Shown piece by piece: positions 1 to 11,749 of a stretch of 64,000 nt of DNA; position 1 is the first letter of the stretch; the number at the start of each line of letters is the position of its first letter. The notes below the pieces were generated by a model. That model was not told where the DNA came from. It searched no databases and saw only the letters and a list, made by a program, of their open reading frames with translations. The position numbers and the translations under genes were made by a program. The DNA comes from Turritopsis dohrnii (Eukaryota; Cnidaria; Hydrozoa; Anthoathecata; Oceaniidae), in the NCBI GenBank assembly GCA_027922465.2, contig BQMF02000002.1:868001-932000 (forward strand), given 5' to 3'.

Positions 1-955
1 CTGAAAATTTGGATTTTGATACAAGATCAAGGATTGGGGGCTGTAACAACAATATGAAATTGTTTCATTTTTATTTTGGTCTGAATTTAAGCCAACGTCT
101 GTATGCAATCACGGACAACCTCTCCAAAACATTACAGCATGAAAAGATGTCTGCCCTTAGAGGAAAAGAGCTCGCTGATCTAACAGTTCAAACATTGGAG
201 AACATAAGAAACGAGCGCGATTTCATCATGCTTTACGAGAAGATCAAATTTTCAGCTAGCAAAATTGAGGCAATTTCCTTCCCAACACTTCCAAGAAAGC
301 GAAGAAAATCCAACTATTCGATACTAAGTTATGTCGCAGGAAACCCAAAAGCAACAGCAGCAGCGTATTATCCAGATAATCCGATGAAGATTACAAACTA
401 ATCTACTACGAAGCACTTGATTCAATTATCAACGCCATTAAAGATAGATTTGACCAACCAACCTTTAAACTGTTTTCTCAAGTGGAGCAGTTGTTTTTGA
501 AAGCAGCGAGCAAACAGTTTGTCGATGATGAATTGGAAGTATTGCAGATGCATTGTGAAGGTGACTATGACGCCGATTCATTGACTGCAGAGCTTCTGAT
601 ATTTCCAACAATCTTTGAAAGTGAACCCATCAACTTGGAAGAGGTAATCATGGTGCTAAAGTCGTTGTCACGAGAAAAACGCATGATGTTCACGAATTGC
701 GTTACCATCGTAAGAATCATCCTGACTGCCGGTAATACATCAGCAACACCTGAAAGGTCCTTTTCAATGTTGAGAAGGATTAAAACGTGGCTTCGATCAA
801 GAATGACACAGAAACGTCTCAATTCCTTATCTATTCTTTATGAAAACAAGACCAATCTTGATGAAATATCACTAATTGAGGTAGCAAATGAATTTGTCGC
901 TCTTCATCCAGATCGAAAGAACACTTTTGGTAGTTTTACGTCAAAAGATCTTTAG
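1..955 (+). pseudogene. hAT transposase, C-terminal part (ZMYM1-like), frameshifted, cut by window edge
   Basis: The reading frame is open from the left edge to 401 and resumes in another frame from about 380 to 955. The first part holds the middle of a hAT transposase of the zinc-finger MYM-type-1-like group. The second ends in a hAT dimerisation domain, with the signature TPERSFSMLRRIKTWLRSRM near 750-815. Family members use this domain for transposase dimerisation. The two parts join smoothly only if the frame changes between about 370 and 390, where no GT-AG intron is visible, so I read a one-step frameshift in a dead copy. The N-terminal zinc finger would lie left of the window. Start unknown. 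Confidence 0.8.
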
Positions 956-1111
956 ATTCAGTGATCTTTTTATTTAGTTCATAATCTTATGTTTATAAGG
1001 TTTTGTTATTTATTAATTACTTTCATCTTAAAAACATTTCTTTTTTGTTTCTCTGTTGAAGCAGGGATTTTAAAAAATACGTTTAAAAGAAAAACAGTGG
1101 CTGTTTTAGGG

Positions 1112-1170
1112 CCTTTAGAGGGCTTGAGGCGAAAATTTTTCTTCGTCGCCCAACCATGGTGGGCGACATT
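1112..1170. repeat. Short repeat with near-palindromic core
   Basis: The near-palindrome GTCGCCCAACCATGGTGG, continuing GCGAC, sits next to an A/T-rich run at 1144-1166. Almost the same string follows a similar run at about 23728-23753, and a shorter GGTGGGCGACA occurs inside the hAT-like MITE at 9454. It is probably a piece of a dispersed non-autonomous element. No boundaries could be set. Confidence 0.4.
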
Positions 1171-1239
1171 ACAGAAGAATTTTCAGTGGCCTCTTTATGA
1201 GAATCACTGCATTCGTGTTTTGAAAATCCCCTCCCCGAT

Positions 1240-1431
1240 TCAAGTGCCTTTTTTCCAATTTCGGTAACCAGTTGCAGTGAAAACGGTTTCTGCCTTCGTC
1301 GACGATATCATGTTACGGCCAACAGTGGTTACACAGATGAAGCAAAATGCAGCATCCTTCCTTTGGTCGTATTGTAACCAGGTAAATCTGTCGAACCATT
1401 TCGGGTTGAAAAGTGAGGCCTTTCTCATTTT
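1240..1431 (-). pseudogene. hAT transposase N-terminal TTF-type zinc-finger fragment
   Basis: About 60 residues on the minus strand read as the start of a hAT transposase TTF-type zinc finger: FNPKWFDRFTWLQYD, then AAFCFIC, then a stretch ending TGYRNWKKGT. Family knowledge: this module (zf-TTF) precedes the DDE core in ZMYM1-like hAT proteins. Here it is alone, in opposite orientation to the hAT C-terminus at 1-955, so it comes from a separate or inverted copy. No downstream catalytic core follows on this strand. Confidence 0.65.
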
Positions 1432-1541
1432 CTTTGAAGGTTTCTTTTTATCTCGGAATTGTATGATTTTTTCGATTTCCTATGGCAACGCGAGGTTGGG
1501 GTGATAGGAAACAATGTAACGTTACTGCGTTACTTTCTACA

Positions 1542-1657
1542 CAGTGGGCAAATTTATTGAAAAATCACTGCAAAGAAGTGCATTTCTATAGAAATGTACC
1601 CGTTATTCAATACAAATGCTCTTCATCGCAGTGACTTTTTAACAATTTTGCCCATTG
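1542..1657. mobile_element. Short TIR element (family M1), copy 1
   Basis: The ends are inverted: the left begins CAGTGGGCAAATTTATTG and the right reads GCAGTGACTTTTTAACAATT, then TTGCCCATTG. The ~30-bp arms enclose a short core, about 116 bp in total. Two relatives lie at 4154-4269 and 4526-4640. Non-coding, so a MITE-like element. No target duplication was certain. Confidence 0.7.
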
Positions 1658-2363
1658 AGTATGAATATAACATATTGCCATTCCGTAAATTGCTGACAAT
1701 AACTTCAATAATTAGACGGAAATGGACCCATAGAAGTACGAGTTCGAAAGTTCCAGAAAGGTTAAGAAAACAACCACGATAACCACATGTGTGGGAAAAG
1801 TATCTGCTTCAGAATCTATGTGTAACTTACTTGTTCGAACTAGTGGCAAGCTAAAAAAATGTTATGAACATAAGTGTTGCCAATGGAAAGGGAATATTGA
1901 ATCCTAGTGTTCCCTTACGACAGAGAAAGTTTGAGAAGAAGAGACAGTATAACCAACCACATTATGAACATAGAGCACGGCACCTTTACTCCATTGGTTT
2001 TTTCGGTTTCAGGAACTACAGGTACTGATTGCGTTATGCTTCATAAGTATGTGATGGAGAAGGTTGCGATTATATTGAAGTCCGAGAAAGCCGCAGCCCT
2101 GCCTCAAAAATATAGATGAATTTGAGATTGTTTCTAATATGGTCAGAATGGAGTAAACACAAGGAATGTATAAGACAAGGAATGTATAAGGCCCTTGCGA
2201 AAGGTTCTTGCCTTTCTTCTTTTAATGAATTTGCATGGTCAAGTGCAAACAGAATAATCAAACCAGTCTGTTGTTTTTTTTACCACTTTTTTCTTTCATT
2301 TTTATTTAACATGGATTTTATGCATATGAATGAATATATGAATATTGCCAGTAGAAACATTTG

Positions 2364-2635
2364 CAACAAAACATCACGCTCTGTAGACGCATTTACGACA
2401 AAACATCACGCTCTGTAGACGCATTTACGTGAATTAAGAAGGCATTTTTTTTTTTCTGTGAAAAAACTTTCGAATTTCGCAAATTTTAAAGGCAGAAAAA
2501 TCAACTGAAGAGGTTTCTGTTCTTTTTGTTCAACATATCGATATAAAGTGGGGATTGGATAGTGCGACAAAAATATTGACATCAAAAATGTAGACGCATT
2601 TACGACAAAACATCACGCTCTGTAGACGCATTTAC
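2364..2635 (+). repeat. Interrupted 33-bp repeat
   Basis: The unit GACAAAACATCACGCTCTGT, continuing AGACGCATTTAC, occurs at about 2365-2396, 2397-2429 and 2604-2635, with a half unit at 2590-2603. Two copies are adjacent, and the others lie after about 160 bp of AT-rich sequence. The unit is non-coding. Confidence 0.8.
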
Positions 2636-2969
2636 AGTTGAATAGAGAGAGAATCAGGTATTACTTTTATGTCACATTTTTTCTACATTCGCGGCCTCAC
2701 TGACCATAATTTAACTACTTTATATATCATATAGTGAACTAGTTATTAACAAACCACGGTTGAGAGACAGCCTCTAATCTAGCGTAACGAGGAATACCAG
2801 GCCAGCACTGTAGACAAAAAATCTACGGAGCGAGAAACGCTAATGAAAGGTCAGCTGCTTTCCGCGCTGACCAATAATAATAACGAATTTACATGTCAGA
2901 AATTCAATAAGTGTACTTTGGTAGAGCACAACAAAATGGAAGTTTGGCATGGCTGATCTTTTGTGGATG

Positions 2970-5900
2970 TTAGATCCTGATCCCCTGTTTTTTCGAAACG
3001 ATCGCACGTAATCGTTGCAAGATGGGTCGATGTACATCATAATAGTCTAACCCATCCACGGTCATACCGACTTTATTAAGAGTACCGTCTTTGAAACCTA
3101 ATCTATCTAGGTGAAGGTGGAGTGCTTCATCCTAAAATGATCAAAATAATAAAAAGATTACCCAAACCAAAGAGCAAACGATGGAAACTCGCTGAACCAA
3201 TCAACAAAATACTAAAAAGTTATAGAGTAAATTATAAAATAGAGATCAGATCTCATTACAAAATTACTGTTGTTCTGGTCTGTAAAAACTGGAGGAGAAA
3301 GAAATGACCAAGGATATATAGTATTGACTCGATTGTTGCAGCTTTTGTGGGCTCGTTTAACACAACTGTCGTCGGGTACGAATGATTTTACACGAATTTC
3401 TTAGAACAAGTATTTTAATATTTTACATTTGGCAAATCGAATGTGTTCACAACGCAATCGGAAGCTTGAAAACGCATTTTGATTGGCCATGGGAAAATAT
3501 ATTTCACGAAGCATTTTGGCACGTGATCAGAGGCTTAGTAAGAGCTCAGTCAAATTTTTTGTGGAAGAGCGTTTAGTTACTTAAAATAGGCCTAACCAAA
3601 TAGACACTAAAAAAAGTCTTTAATGTTGGACTCCTCCGATTTTTTGACCGGCCCTCTATACACCGATGTGAACATACTACATACATTCATATGTTAACAA
3701 CATCGAGGAACACACAACAACAATATTTTTGAAGGGGAAGAGTCGCGAACAACTTCGTCTATTGGCAAGCAGACTTCCCTTCTTATGCATTCACTTCATG
3801 AAGAATACAAATCGAATACCTGAGAATCACTCATCAAGAAACCAGCAAGATGTTCACTGCCGTTCTCTGACTTATGCAGTACGGCCATACTAGCCGCTAA
3901 GCCAAGACCACCCCAGTTCGAAACACCGCAAGTAATGAGAAAGTCACACGATATAGAAGCTGCAATCTCCTTGCCGTGCGGAATATCTTTCACTATTTTA
4001 TCATATACTTTCGACATGCCGACTTCATTTCCACCGTCACCAATTCCAATTGTCGTGATGTCGGGAAAATCTTCAGCTGATCGAAAAACAGAAAAAAATG
4101 TTCAGAATTACAAACTAGAAACAAAATCAACAACTGTGGAAAACCTATCTAATCATGGGCAAAATCTTTATAAAACCACTCCGTCGAAGAGCATTTTTGT
4201 TGAAATAGTGTGTATATTTCAATAGGAATGCACTCTTTCGCAGTGACTTTTTAACAATTTTGCCCACTGATGACAAGTGAAAGAGTAAGGGACTACGGAA
4301 TGCATAATGTGCCAAAGAATTTTCACAAATACACTTGTCAGTAAAGAAATCGGGAATATTCTCATCGAATATTCCAATTTTATGTAAAGATATATAATTG
4401 CAGAAGTAAATCGAAATATCTGTGTCACTTATTTAATTGTGGTTTTGATGGATGTGTTTTAGTTTATTAACATGTGATTTCATTTATTGTTTACATATTT
4501 TGTGACCTGTCTCCGCGGTATTGCTCAGTAAGCAAAATCGTTAAAAAGTCACTGCGAGGAAGAGAATTTTCATTGAAATAGGGTATATACTTCTACAGAA
4601 ATGTACTCCTTCGCAGTGATGATTTTCTCATTTGCATGTTTCACTTTAAAGTGAGTATAACACTTTCAAGGGACTCTGTGACGAAAAATTACACAGGATT
4701 TCTTTAACTATTCCTTTGGAGTGAATGCCATCTCTAGTGAAAATCGCACGGACTCACAAAACATTTTATATTTTTATGCATTCTATGGGCAATCTTTTGA
4801 TGCTACTTAAGACAAAAATTTTCGAGTCTATCAAAGCTGAGCATTAAAATTGTTGACGCAACAAATGATCTCAAACAAATCAAAATTTCATTCGTCGCTC
4901 TTCATGAAATGACAACAAGAGCGAATCACTGTGTTAAGGGAAACAGGAGATATGTTGAGACAACTTAAAATTTTGTTTTCAATGATTCTTGTGTTTTACA
5001 GCCAATTGACTTGTTCTTGTTTTTAGTAATAACCTTTAATAGTTGTTATTGTAAGACATCTTACTTATGCTTAAATTCGCTCAATCTGAAATTAGCGCAG
5101 AGTTTGGCTGCGAGAATTTTATTCCGCGCGAATTTCAGGCTGCGCGAATAAGTAAGAGAAGGAAAAACCACGAGAAAAAAAAAATCGTGAAGTTACTTTG
5201 CCGGGCACACTGTGCATGTAACTAAAGTTATACTTATTTGAAAGTGTTGCACTATGAAAATTGATTATAAGTTGTTGTAACTTGTGTGAAAAAGTATTTT
5301 AAGAGTTAATTTTACTTTTAAAATTGATAAGTTTTTTTTCCTGGATGCGTCCATTAGTTTCATAGTTTCTGTAGACTCTCCGTATACACACTATTTTCTG
5401 CGCTTTTTTTTTGACAATTTCGCAAACTGGCATACGTTTTTTAGTTGGTGTACGACTGTCATGTCAGAAGATATTGTAGATTCAAAATTTCAAAAACCTA
5501 TGTTCAACGAACTAAATCAAACTGTCGATATTTCCTGCGAGTGTGTCACTGGCAATCTATATTTTAAAGAAAAACTCTTATCTGTACATATAAAGGCTGG
5601 TTCAGACCTGCCGATTGAGGCGATTACGACGATTAAAATTCAGTGTAATCGTCGTAATCGTCTAATGTAAACACTTATGTAACCGTCGTAAACGCCTGGC
5701 GATTACGACGACAAAATATCAAAAATCTTTTTCATCGTAGTAGTCGCCCTATAGTGTTGTTTTAAGATGTGAGGCCACGTGCTTCAAATTTTAAGATGTG
5801 AGGCCACGTGCTTCCAATTTTACAAAAAAGTTAAAACTTAACATGTGTGAAAGAATTTTGAAATAAGTATTTTGAAATACTTGACAGTGTACACACCTGA

Positions 5901-6630
5901 TGATTGGCGATTAATTTTTTTAATCGTCGTTATCGTCAGGTCTGAACCAGGCTTAAAGAAGCAATAAATAAATAACATTTGTTTATAAACTACTACACAA
6001 ACTGAAACACCCACCTTGCTTGAACAGCAAATCAAGCGGATCGCAAAGCTTGGAGATATCACGTGCAGTCATCGTCATGTACTGGTTGCTATGGTTTCTG
6101 CACGGCCGTTCGATTGAAACAAGGTGGGTGAACCTCTTCTCGTCCGTCGAAGGATCGATCAAGACGTCAAGGTTTTTCACGTCGAAGTCGGCAGGAAGAT
6201 TTTCAACCACGATCGAACCTTTCAAAAACCCTTTTAGTTCACAGTCCTCTAACGTCTTCCTCAATATCTTACTGTGTCTATCAATAATAAAAGTGACTTG
6301 TTTGTCCTGGTGTAACAAAGCCTTAGCAAGGTATATGGCCCCTGCTACACCGTCATTTTCTTCCATAGGTTCATCAGATTCGAAGATTGGGAAGCCTAGA
6401 AGTATCCCCACAGACGTTGCGTCCTTCTGTAAAGTCACACACGCCTTGTGCAAGTCATCCTTCACTAACATGTTTTTAATACCGCGTTTGCCGACATCTT
6501 GAAATATCACCGCCTCGATTTCATCCAGCAATTTCCAATCGCCCGAAGCCTCCATCAAGTGTTTACGAATGACGTGGTTTAAACGTTGGAGAATGTTAGA
6601 AGATATTATATAACTAAAGAATGTTCTCAT
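2970..6630 (-). CDS. Stand-alone DUF4392 protein, DGLUCY C-terminal-domain paralogue (gene B)
   Basis: Three exons join cleanly: 6630-6015, 4076-3820 and 3131-2970, giving 344 aa. Splice joints are CAAG|GTGGG to TCAG|CTGAAG (phase 1) and CTCAG|GTATTC to TTTTAG|GATGAA (phase 0). The protein aligns with the C-terminal half of vertebrate D-glutamate cyclase (DGLUCY). Visible motifs are GFP near residue 79, an acidic ENDG near 91, SIERPCR near 172, GIGDGGNEVGM near 216 and GVSNWGGLGLA near 256. The first ATG follows an in-frame stop, and residues 1-25 hold Arg, Lys and hydrophobic residues but no acids, as in a mitochondrial presequence. Family members act in mitochondria on D-glutamate metabolism. 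The DUF1445 domain found in DGLUCY is absent here. Three TIR elements sit in intron 1. Function of the lone domain is inferred. Confidence 0.85.
3132..3819 (-). other. Intron 2 of gene B
   Basis: 688 bp between the phase-0 donor at 3819 and the acceptor at 3132. I see no coding sequence or repeat in it. Confidence 0.75.
4154..4269. mobile_element. Short TIR element (family M1), copy 2
   Basis: Begins CATGGGCAAAATCTTTATAA and ends GCAGTGACTTTTTAACAATT followed by TTGCCCACTG. Same size and layout as 1542-1657, with a more diverged left arm. It lies in intron 1 of gene B, 78 bp upstream of exon 2. Confidence 0.65.
4526..4640. mobile_element. Short TIR element (family M1), copy 3
   Basis: The left arm CAGTAAGCAAAATCGTTAAA, continuing AAGTCACTGCGA, is well kept. 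The right end, around TCGCAGTGATGATTTTCTC, is eroded. Also in gene B intron 1. The remaining intron sequence 4641-5590 shows nothing coding. It includes GCGCGAATTT-type motifs at about 5125-5150 that recur near 24590, 27870 and 28400. Confidence 0.6.
5594..5953. mobile_element. Harbinger-like MITE with TAA target duplication
   Basis: The inverted ends AGGCTGGTTCAGACCTG and CAGGTCTGAACCAGGCT are flanked by TAA on both sides (5591-5593 and 5954-5956). Subterminal sequence rich in GATTACGACGATT-type runs is also inverted (AATCGTCGTTATCGTC). Length is 360 bp. A 27-bp motif starting TTTTAAGATGTGAGGCCACG is directly repeated in the core (about 5760 and 5791). It has no gene. It lies 61 bp from the gene B exon 1 donor. 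The 3-bp TAA duplication points to PIF/Harbinger. Confidence 0.8.
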
Positions 6631-6645
6631 CACGATTAAAACCAC

Positions 6646-7149
6646 AATATTAAAAACAAATAATCTTTAATAGTCATTTCTAAAGAATGCATTATTTTAT
6701 TAAGCCATTAGTAATCGTTTCCTGCAGTTAAGTTTAAATAGGGAGCGTAAGGAATTGCCAACGAAAAAGGTGACGCGATCTAAAAAAAAAAAGCTTCGTT
6801 TTCCATGCGGAAATCGTTTACTTTCTACGCACAACGTGAGAAGTCGTACGCAGACGCGACTTTAGAGATCTTTTTCTCTTATGTCAACTTTACAGTAACT
6901 TGATAGCTTCCCAGTCGTTCACCAATTGAATAGTTTCTCTAACAAAAATAAGTTCTTCAAACTTTTATTCGCTGGTAATCTAATTATTTTGTTTTCTTTG
7001 CTTATGTCGTCGCCACAATTGCTCAAGCTCCCTAGTGTCCAGTCTATTGCAACACGAAAGAGTAACACTTTACCATTCAGTAAAGAATTTTTATCGGTAA
7101 AAAAGAACTTAAACCAAATGACAACCAAACGACAATTTTTAACATTGTG
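6646..7149. other. 5' flank of gene B
   Basis: AT-rich non-coding sequence upstream of the gene B start. I see no convincing TATA box, exon or repeat. A DUF1445 exon for gene B was looked for here and not found. Confidence 0.4.
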
Positions 7150-7481
7150 TTGTCCCTTTGAAACATTTTCATATGTCAGTAATTTCTATATTATTAATAA
7201 ACGAGACATCAACCTTGCGCATCACACTGATACAAAATGACTACTGACAAGGAGGACACTAGAACAGGACCATGCACCCCACCCCCTGCACCAACACAAC
7301 ACCACGACTCTCCACGCTTTCTATCTGAGAGACCAATTTTCACTTCACATCCTGCATTTTGCACACAATTCACCTAACTAACACATCACTTTCTCTCTAA
7401 GTCAGTCACTGCTTATGCTGTAACACCACTCTCGAAAAATAATAACATCGTTGTCCCTTTGAAACATTTTCATATGTCAGT
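7150..7481. repeat. 31-bp direct repeats bounding a C-rich insert
   Basis: TTGTCCCTTTGAAACATTTT, continuing CATATGTCAGT, occurs at 7150-7180 and again, identical by eye, at 7451-7481. The interval, particularly 7255-7440, is rich in C and poor in G on this strand (GCACCCCACCCCCTGCACC and similar), unlike the AT-rich surroundings. It is non-coding. Confidence 0.75.
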
Positions 7482-7750
7482 GTTTTTTTGTTTTTTTCAA
7501 ATGGCGAAACGTGATCCTTTCAAATTTACAAGAAACCTTTTTTTTTTAGCATTAAATGACTATTTATAGGAATTTTTTGCCAGAAAAATTGAGAAAAGAA
7601 GTATATTATCATTCTGCAGATATTTTAATGGCAGAATCAACGAATCTATCATTATTTGTATAGAGAAGGCAATAAAAACATTTCGTGAGTCCTAGTAAGC
7701 TGTTACCCACGGATAGTTAAATTTCTCAAATCAGTTTCGAAGAGCACATT

Positions 7751-9181
7751 TGGAATGACTATTCCATTGTATTTTGACATAAAAAGTTCTTTTAAATTAA
7801 TGAAAAGAACCTTTTAAAATGGGTTTACGTCATAGTTTTGTGGTACGAATATACTTGGCAAAACAACTCCAAGAAAAGGAGAACCATAGGATTAAAAATT
7901 CCATTTTTATGTTTACGAAATATTGTTATGGAACAACGAATACTAAGCATGTTACAATAGAAACTCAACGAAACATAATCCTAGTGATACAAATCAATGA
8001 AAGTAAAGCATTGTCTTCGTCATGAAATAATTATTCCTATTTTGAAGTCGAAGTACGCATTAGGAAATTCCATTACAATCAAACTAGAATTTTTTTTTAA
8101 ATTTAATAGAGTAAAACTATCTTGATAATGAATGAAAAACACTAGATTCATGATTGAAAAATAGGCTCTCTGCTTTTAAACCTGAAATCTGAAAGGGAGC
8201 AACCAAGGATGGAATATTTCATATGAGAGCATTCAAATTTTAACAAATACTAATAATGTGAAAATTTTCTTCAATGAGCTAAAATGTAAGTATTTCAAAA
8301 ATCTAAGACGCAAATTGGAATAATTCCTTCCTAAATGCTCATTTTGTCATTTTCTTTGTTTCTTGAAATAAGTAAATACTCCAGTAACAAAAAAACCAAG
8401 ATCACTCAAGGATTAAAATCAACGCTGGTATTAAAAAAACCCAATAAAACAGGCTCTTTTTCATTATTTTGAGAAATGAGTTTTTGCTGATGGAATTTTT
8501 CATTCCCAGATGACTCTGTATGGAAATAAAAAGGAACTATAGGATAAAACACGGCTTTAATATGAAGCAGAATAAATCAGATTGTAGTGTACTATTCAGA
8601 CGCTATATTTTTCTTAAAATGTGGAATATCTCATCATTGGTAGCTCTGTTTGCGCCCAATTTTGTTTTGCTAGAAGAAAAAGATATTTGAAATGATATTT
8701 CAGACGATTTGCCAAAATTTAGTCAGAAGACTTTTCGAAAGATGGTGAAATTCTCCATTGACCAAATATTTAAAGAATAGATATGGAATTCCAGAATCTT
8801 TGATCCAAACCATTGGGAAAGCTCTTATAAAACATTTATAGATGGTATATATTTAAACTTGCAGACTCGAAAAGTGTGATAACATAATTATAGTAAAGTG
8901 ACAGTGGAGTGATTAAGAACATGCTTTATTTAGTTTCTCCATTGGAATATGCCATCCCAAAGCGCTCTATGTGATTTATATCAAGCTAGTTCGATGAACA
9001 ATGTTTCCTATAACCTACTTAATTTCAGATGAAAAGCATTTTCGGATGCGAAGATATGTCGGTTGGAATATTTCTTCTGATCGTCTAGTGGAATATTTTT
9101 ATGATTTTATGCTCCTAACTTTGGAAGCACATAGCTATTAATCTAGAAATGCTCTTCATTTCTAAAAAAACGTATTGGAAT
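7751..9181 (+). repeat. Decayed tandem repeat field, TGGAAT motif
   Basis: TGGAAT occurs ten times on this strand: 7751, 8210, 8316, 8491, 8622, 8784, 8943, 9064, 9089 and 9176. Several copies extend as TGGAATATTTCAT, then 5-8 bases, then an AGCTCT- or ATGCTC-like string, with spacing mostly about 105-175 bp. Coding sequence is not visible. The best reading is an old satellite with highly diverged monomers. Confidence 0.45.
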
Positions 9182-9340
9182 TTCCAATCTTTCATGTATC
9201 TATATCGATAGTATGTTTAACTAAGTTTCAATGTGCAATGCAACAAATTAGCTTTGAATAAGGGAACCCAAAAAAGCACTTTGCGCCAAAAAACACTGAC
9301 ATATATTTTTATTGCTGAAGTTTGACATTTTGATAAATAG

Positions 9341-9497
9341 CAGGGTTGGAAATAGCTGCCGGACATCGAGAGCTTTCCAGAAACGGCCGGCATAAAATCC
9401 TCAAAAAATATAGAAATGTCAGACAGAAAAATAATCTATTACGCTTCTTTTTTGGTGGGCGACAGGGTATTTAGGCATTTCTTTATTTCCATCCCTG
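9341..9497. mobile_element. hAT-like MITE
   Basis: Ends CAGGGTTGGAAAT and ATTTCCATCCCTG are inverted repeats with the CAGGG terminus typical of hAT elements. Length is 157 bp and it is non-coding. It contains the GGTGGGCGACA string shared with 1144-1166 and 23728-23753. I could not find a perfect 8-bp target duplication. Confidence 0.65.
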
Positions 9498-11745
9498 AAA
9501 TAATAATATCTTATATATAATTTGAAAATTTCAAAGATCACTATTCTAGTGAGCATGGTGTAAGAAACACACGAAACGACAAATGATGAACAAGGTTTAG
9601 TTTGTATATTTGCCTTCGAAATTGAATTGTACAACTTATGACGACATTGTGTTTGTACAAAAAAAAAAAAAAAAAACTAAAAAAACTACAAAACAAAAAC
9701 AACAGTTCTTATGTCTTCATGAAAACTTACGGGCAAAGAAATTAAGTAAGATGCCCAGTCGGCAAATTTATTTCCAAAAAAAATTACTAAAATTATAAAA
9801 ATAATAAAAAGCAATATAATACTGGTATAAAACTGGCAGCAACACCAGATTTCTGTGTTGCCAGACGGATGAACTCAACTATGGTTTCGAACAAAAGCAA
9901 CAGAAGCTGTTAGAAAATCTATTTTTTCGTCGATATTTCCGAACAGATATTTACTTTGAACACGTGAAGAATTTCAACCAATAAAATTTCAATCGTTATG
10001 TTCATCAGTACAAAAATATGCATGAAAAGCGTGCTAGAAACGCAACATAAACGTAACAAAACGTAACACGTAAAAAGGTCAAAGGCTCAAGATAGACAAC
10101 AATTAGTGTTTTGGTTTCAGTTTCGTTTGTGAATTCTTGACTGTTTCCTGGAAATGTTTTACTTGTTTGTTTAAAGGTTATAGTTGGCAAGTATAGAAGA
10201 AGATTTAGATACAATTAAAATAAAATGACAACATTTAATGTTTGATGCAAGGATAGAACAGTTATTAGTATGGTGAAGAAGAACACACCCATTCAAGGAT
10301 TTCTGGTACTTTAGTGATGTCCATGGTGATAAAGGAAAGGTGGAAGTAGTCTGACGAACCATCGAAAGAGAAAAAAAGAGAGGTCCGAAAGAAACCATTT
10401 CAGGTAAAAGCATTATACAAGAAAATTTGCGACAGGAATATAGCTGTTTCGAACTTTCAAATGAAGAAGAAATTATTAACAAATCGCTAAGTTTATAACA
10501 TGTTTTTTGCAGAACGTTTTCGAAACGGGAAAAAAGGTGTATTCTTTCCCAATGTTTTCTCATGATTATACGCAAATGAAAATTCATTATTATTTGAGAA
10601 CAAACATGACAACTTTCAACATTCTTTTGACTTACAATAACGTTGAGTATGGTTTTGAGAAACATTTTCTGATCAAGGACATCTGCACTGCGATCATTTG
10701 TTAGACTCACATTAGTAGAGACGGGTAATCTGTTCATAATGAGTAAGTATACTTTCTCTACACATAAATAAAACTGAAGGAACTGTCCCATACGAAATTC
10801 AGCAGGTATGCAGGAAACTACAAAAATGCAGATGCCTTTGAAGTAAAGGTTGAGAGAAAAAAGAGTGGATGGGCATTACAATGGAGTGTGAAATGAACTT
10901 CAGTCATTGGCCTCACTCTGAACCTCCCGTTCCATACAATTATGCTCCAACTGAAAAACTGGAATGTTTGATTGATTGAGAGATCAGGGCATTTGGTGAA
11001 CTTTATGCTAAACCCATTTATGTGATGAGGACCAACTCTGTTGTTTCTCAAACAAACCCATATTTTGCGTCCCTTTGCATTACCCTCGACTGGCCAAAAC
11101 GCTGCTCATGATTGACATGTTCCCATATAGAGAGTGGCAACAAGAAAACAGTGGCAAACAACAAACAAACAACACTGTCGAAAAAGACACGCATACAGTA
11201 ACTGAACAGTAAAACTCATAAATCACTAGAAGACAGGAGAACAGAACTAAAAAACCTACAATCATCTTGTAACAATAGCTTCAAACTTGGACACGATATC
11301 ACTGTACCGCCATTGTGACAGCGTTACTTATAACCAACTGAATCAGTGGAAAGGCTATAATCATTCAGGAGGAAACAGTTGAGGGAGTAATGGTGACTGG
11401 TGACTGCAAGCAATTGACTGCAAGATGAGAGCTCATTGAAAACTCAGACGGAGGATTGCACCAGTGGCAGAAAAGTCTTAAAAAACTCATATTGCGAGCA
11501 TTATGCTGCAGCTTTGTATTATCTTATGGGATTTATTTAGTCTTTTCCCAAATTTCTATTTAGCACCATGTTTTGATCTAGCCAACAAGTACGACTTCGT
11601 TTTTAAGATCTTGGTTATAAAAGATGTATACCAACGAATTCGCAAATAGAGGAAGCTTACCGTGAGTATGCAATTAGTATTTTGGGTATAGTCGTGTTAC
11701 GGAGAGACCAAATCCTATCCTTGAAGTTACTTCCTTTTTCCAATT
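9498..11745. other. Non-coding stretch
   Basis: An A-rich run lies at 9660-9710. Open frames here are short, or (minus strand, 10171-10791) of unlikely composition with no recognisable domain. I see no gene or element. Confidence 0.35.
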
Positions 11746-11749
11746 TTCA

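Noticed and set aside
5461..5670. 69-codon plus-strand frame with ATG
   Set aside because: Its second half runs into the Harbinger-like MITE. No domain or splice partner.
9610..9798. Lys-rich open frame
   Set aside because: Produced by a poly-A tract; not a gene.
10171..10791. 206-codon minus-strand open frame
   Set aside because: Low-complexity Ser/Leu/Phe composition, no domain, and nothing like the missing DUF1445 of gene B. It looks like chance in AT-rich DNA.
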